Shown in pieces: positions 45,588-47,651 of a stretch of 47,651 bases of DNA (the stretch's first letter is position 1; the number at the start of each line of letters is the position of its first letter). The stretch lies in assembly GCA_903832735.1 (NCBI GenBank), contig CAILCO010000102.1, positions 1-47,651 of the forward strand. Direction: 5' to 3'. Source of the stretch: an uncultured Sterolibacterium sp. (GTDB taxonomy: Bacteria > Pseudomonadota > Gammaproteobacteria > Burkholderiales > Rhodocyclaceae). The translations under genes and the position numbers were made by a program. The notes beneath the pieces are model-generated. The model searched no databases. It was given only the letters and a program-made list of their open reading frames with translations, and was not told the DNA's origin.

Positions 45588-46961
45588 CTATAACTTGGTC
45601 TCGATGTAGGTGTAAAGGTAGTTGGAGCCGCCGTTGACGTTACCGAGCATCTGCGAGGAGCCGAAGATGCCCGAGCGGTGCGAGGCGCCGACGCCGAAAT
45701 AGGTCTCCTTCATGGCGCGCGAGCCGAGCAGGTCGCCGACGCTGAAGTCGATGCTCGGGTCGAGATAGTTGAGCAGTTTCGAGGCGCTGCGGCCGCGCAG
45801 ATTCTGGTCACGCTGTTCGACGTAGGGCACGCGCTCCGCCATGGAAAAGCCGGCACCAACACCGACGCGGGTGCGCACCCGCTCGCTCCAGGGAAAGCCG
45901 TCGTAATAGGCCTTGATGTAGGCGTCGAGTTGCCAGGAATCGGGCTGCAGGTGATTCTCGTCGTGATGCAGGATGCCGAGATAACCGACGAAATCGAGCG
46001 GCCAATCATTGACCCGTTCGACCAGCGTCCTGCCCAGTTCCACGGCGGCGATGCGCGTGTCGTCCGCGGTGTGGGTGGAGCCACAGCGCAGGGTCATGAC
46101 CGGCAACAGGTTGCAGTCCGTGGAGCGGCCGGTGAGCACCTTGACGCGCAGGGGGTTCCTGGCTTCGGCATAGGGCTTGCGATCGCCGAAGTCGTAGGCG
46201 GCCCCGACCATGGCCATCGGCTGTATCGCGTCATTGACGATGGGGCTGTTGCGCACCTTGATGTCGAGGCGGTTCACGCCGACGCCGCCGAACAGCCGCC
46301 AGCGGTTCGATAATTCGTAGCTGGCGTAGACACCCAGCCACAGGTCAGTGCCGGCGCCGGCGATATAGGCCGGGCGCAGCGCCGTGGCTTCATTCGGACG
46401 CACGCCAAAGTAGTAATCGTTGAGATTGCTGTTGCGCCAGGAAAGCGTCACGCCGGGCCGCAGGCTCAAGTTGCCAGATTGCCAGTCGATCTTGTAAGCC
46501 AGGCGCAGTTCGGTGCCGTTGTTGAGGTTATCTGCATCGTGGAGAACTTCTCCGGACAGGCTGCCCCAGTCCGAGCGATAGTGGTAGCCTAGGCCCAGGT
46601 CGGTGGACGGCCGGCGGACGCTCATACCGGCTAAGCTGGCCGGCGTCTTGTCGTTGGGGAAACCCTCGAAGCGGTAATTGAGAAACAGATCGACATTGAA
46701 ACGGGCTTCGTCGGACAACTTCAGGCCGACGCGGGTGCCATGCAGATAGACATGTGCGCCCTCGTAGATATAGAGCGGCACCAGATCATTGCTGATCCCG
46801 GCCCCCTTGTAGGGCGAGCGTTCGCTGCGCAGCATCGCGCCCAGGCCGACACTGCCCGGCACGGTGGCGAGATCGACCAGGGTATCGGGCCCCGCACTGG
46901 CAATCAACGGTTGAAGAATTACCAGGAAGAGAAACAGACGGCGAAATTTTTGCAAGGTCAT
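45588..46961 (-). CDS. MipA/OmpV-family outer-membrane protein, long form
   Basis: A 457-residue predicted outer-membrane beta-barrel with a signal peptide (about 1-22, ending IASA). The first ~260 residues match the MipA/OmpV pattern (VGLGAMLRSERSPYKGAG, barrel strands alternating aromatic residues). A second part of about 190 residues (from LRVKVLTGRSTDC) ends in GVGASHRSGIFG and YTYIETKL with a terminal hydrophobic residue, as in barrel proteins. Typical MipA is about 250 residues, so this is an extended or two-part protein. ATG 46961 is preferred to the TTG three codons upstream. Confidence 0.72.
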   Translation of the reverse strand: MTLQKFRRLFLFLVILQPLIASAGPDTLVDLATVPGSVGLGAMLRSERSPYKGAGISNDLVPLYIYEGAHVYLHGTRVGLKLSDEARFNVDLFLNYRFEGFPNDKTPASLAGMSVRRPSTDLGLGYHYRSDWGSLSGEVLHDADNLNNGTELRLAYKIDWQSGNLSLRPGVTLSWRNSNLNDYYFGVRPNEATALRPAYIAGAGTDLWLGVYASYELSNRWRLFGGVGVNRLDIKVRNSPIVNDAIQPMAMVGAAYDFGDRKPYAEARNPLRVKVLTGRSTDCNLLPVMTLRCGSTHTADDTRIAAVELGRTLVERVNDWPLDFVGYLGILHHDENHLQPDSWQLDAYIKAYYDGFPWSERVRTRVGVGAGFSMAERVPYVEQRDQNLRGRSASKLLNYLDPSIDFSVGDLLGSRAMKETYFGVGASHRSGIFGSSQMLGNVNGGSNYLYTYIETKL

Positions 46962-47125
46962 GGCGCTCAAAAAAGGCTGACACTAGGAGGGGCGATGAAT
47001 TTTAGCATCCGCCCGTTGCGCTGTTTCGTCGCCGTCCGGTGACCTGCAGCCGCTCTTTTCCTGCCGCATAATAGACGCATCGGAGGCAATGGCAGCGCGG
47101 CAAAATACTTTCGGGAGGAAATGGA

Positions 47126-47494
47126 GTGAGCGACAAAGGCATCATCCTGTTCGGCCATGGCGCCCGCAACCCGGAATATCTGGAGCCGTTCCGGGGTATC
47201 AGCGCAGCCTTGCTGTTGCTTGACCCAGCGGCCAAGGTCGAGATCGGCTTTCTGGAATTGATGCAGCCGAGTTTCGAGATGGCGGTCGCCGCGCTCGTGG
47301 CGCAGGGCATCCGCCAAATTGTCGTGGTGCCGATCTTCATCGCGCCCGGCAGCCATGTGCTGAAGGACTTGCCGTCACTCGCCGCCGCTGCGATGGACCG
47401 GACCCCGGGCCTGGCCATCGAGATTTCCCCGGCGGTCGGCGAATCGCCCGCCGTCATCGCCGCGATGGCCCGCTTCGCCCTGGAGGCTGCGTAA
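47126..47494 (+). CDS. cbiX: Sirohydrochlorin chelatase-like protein CbiX (short form)
   Basis: A 122-residue CbiX/SirB-type chelatase that inserts cobalt, nickel or iron into sirohydrochlorin. It has the N-terminal FGHGARNP with the catalytic His and the second His region in IFIAPGSHVLKDL. The one-domain size is that of CbiX-short, which works as a dimer. GTG 47126 follows GGGAGG. Its 3' end overlaps the convergent kinase gene by 41 bp. Confidence 0.9.
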   Translation: MSDKGIILFGHGARNPEYLEPFRGISAALLLLDPAAKVEIGFLELMQPSFEMAVAALVAQGIRQIVVVPIFIAPGSHVLKDLPSLAAAAMDRTPGLAIEISPAVGESPAVIAAMARFALEAA

Positions 47495-47651
47495 CGGTCG
47501 CGCAGGCGACAGGCAGTGTCAATACCGCCTCCAGCCCGCCCTGCGGGTGATTGCGCAGTTCCAGCTTGCCGCCCGCAGCTTCGGCGATACTCCGGGCGAT
47601 GCCCAGGCCGAGGCCGGTGCCACCGGTTTCGCGGCTGCGCGACGTCTCGCA
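47454..47651 (-). CDS. Sensor histidine kinase, C-terminal end (partial)
   Basis: Only the last 65 residues lie in the window. ETGGTGLGLGIARSIAEAAGG is the G2 box of a HATPase_c domain, followed by the closing strand (LEAVLTLPV) and a short tail. The rest of the kinase and any response regulator lie beyond the right edge. The end overlaps cbiX on the opposite strand. Confidence 0.85.
   Translation of the reverse strand, partial: CETSRSRETGGTGLGLGIARSIAEAAGGKLELRNHPQGGLEAVLTLPVACATVTQPPGRSGPSRR

Overview
This is about 47.7 kb of GC-rich chromosome from a betaproteobacterium, most likely in or near the Rhodocyclales/Sterolibacteriaceae. The pyrG-kdsA-eno-ftsB order, the monofunctional RelA next to polyphosphate genes, and the mix of acyl-CoA, ETF and branched-chain-type ABC transporter genes support this. 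The assignment is inference from gene content. No rRNA or tRNA gene was seen.

Layout. 1-555: tail of a transposase, a truncated FHA gene, and three 58-bp CTAG-bounded hairpin repeats. 556-1335: rubrerythrin, then a divergent control region with a promoter-terminator unit that looks like a small RNA carrying two anti-Shine-Dalgarno stretches. 1371-10818: alarmone and polyphosphate metabolism (relA, ppk, ppx), then a Mla-type phospholipid ABC transporter operon read with ppx. 10868-14449: an acyl-CoA synthetase, then a more A/T-rich island with a 23-residue membrane microprotein and an exosortase E/CPBP-protease fusion. 14573-18496: an orphan Bug-type binding protein, an ABC exporter and an ECHDC3-like crotonase paralogue. 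18585-26010: livG-F-K-H-M and a PAS-GGDEF-EAL c-di-GMP protein. 25975-32751: a TetR regulator divergent from etfB-etfA-acyl-CoA dehydrogenase, then a Cys-nucleophile alpha/beta hydrolase, an acyl carrier protein and a ketoacyl synthase. 32872-36989: ETF-ubiquinone oxidoreductase, a hot-dog thioesterase and acetoacetyl-CoA synthetase. 37065-41149: pyrG, kdsA, eno, ftsB. 41160-47651: a second repeat array, a gamma-carbonic-anhydrase-like protein, an MgtC-like protein, GTP cyclohydrolase I, a core-MetE methyltransferase, a DUF3301-like protein, a membrane hypothetical, a third repeat, a MipA-type outer-membrane protein, CbiX and the end of a histidine kinase.

How the parts work together. The central theme is acyl-CoA metabolism. 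Acids are probably imported by the Liv-type transporter, activated by the synthetases and oxidised by the dehydrogenase. Electrons then pass through EtfAB and ETF-QO to ubiquinone. A TetR protein probably controls the etf promoter through two matching inverted repeats.

The most unusual signals are: the REP-like repeat family, with compensatory base changes in nested stems and placement only between convergent genes; the candidate toxic or regulatory RNA before relA; the exosortase E fusion with its adjacent microprotein; and the hydrolase-ACP-KAS cassette.
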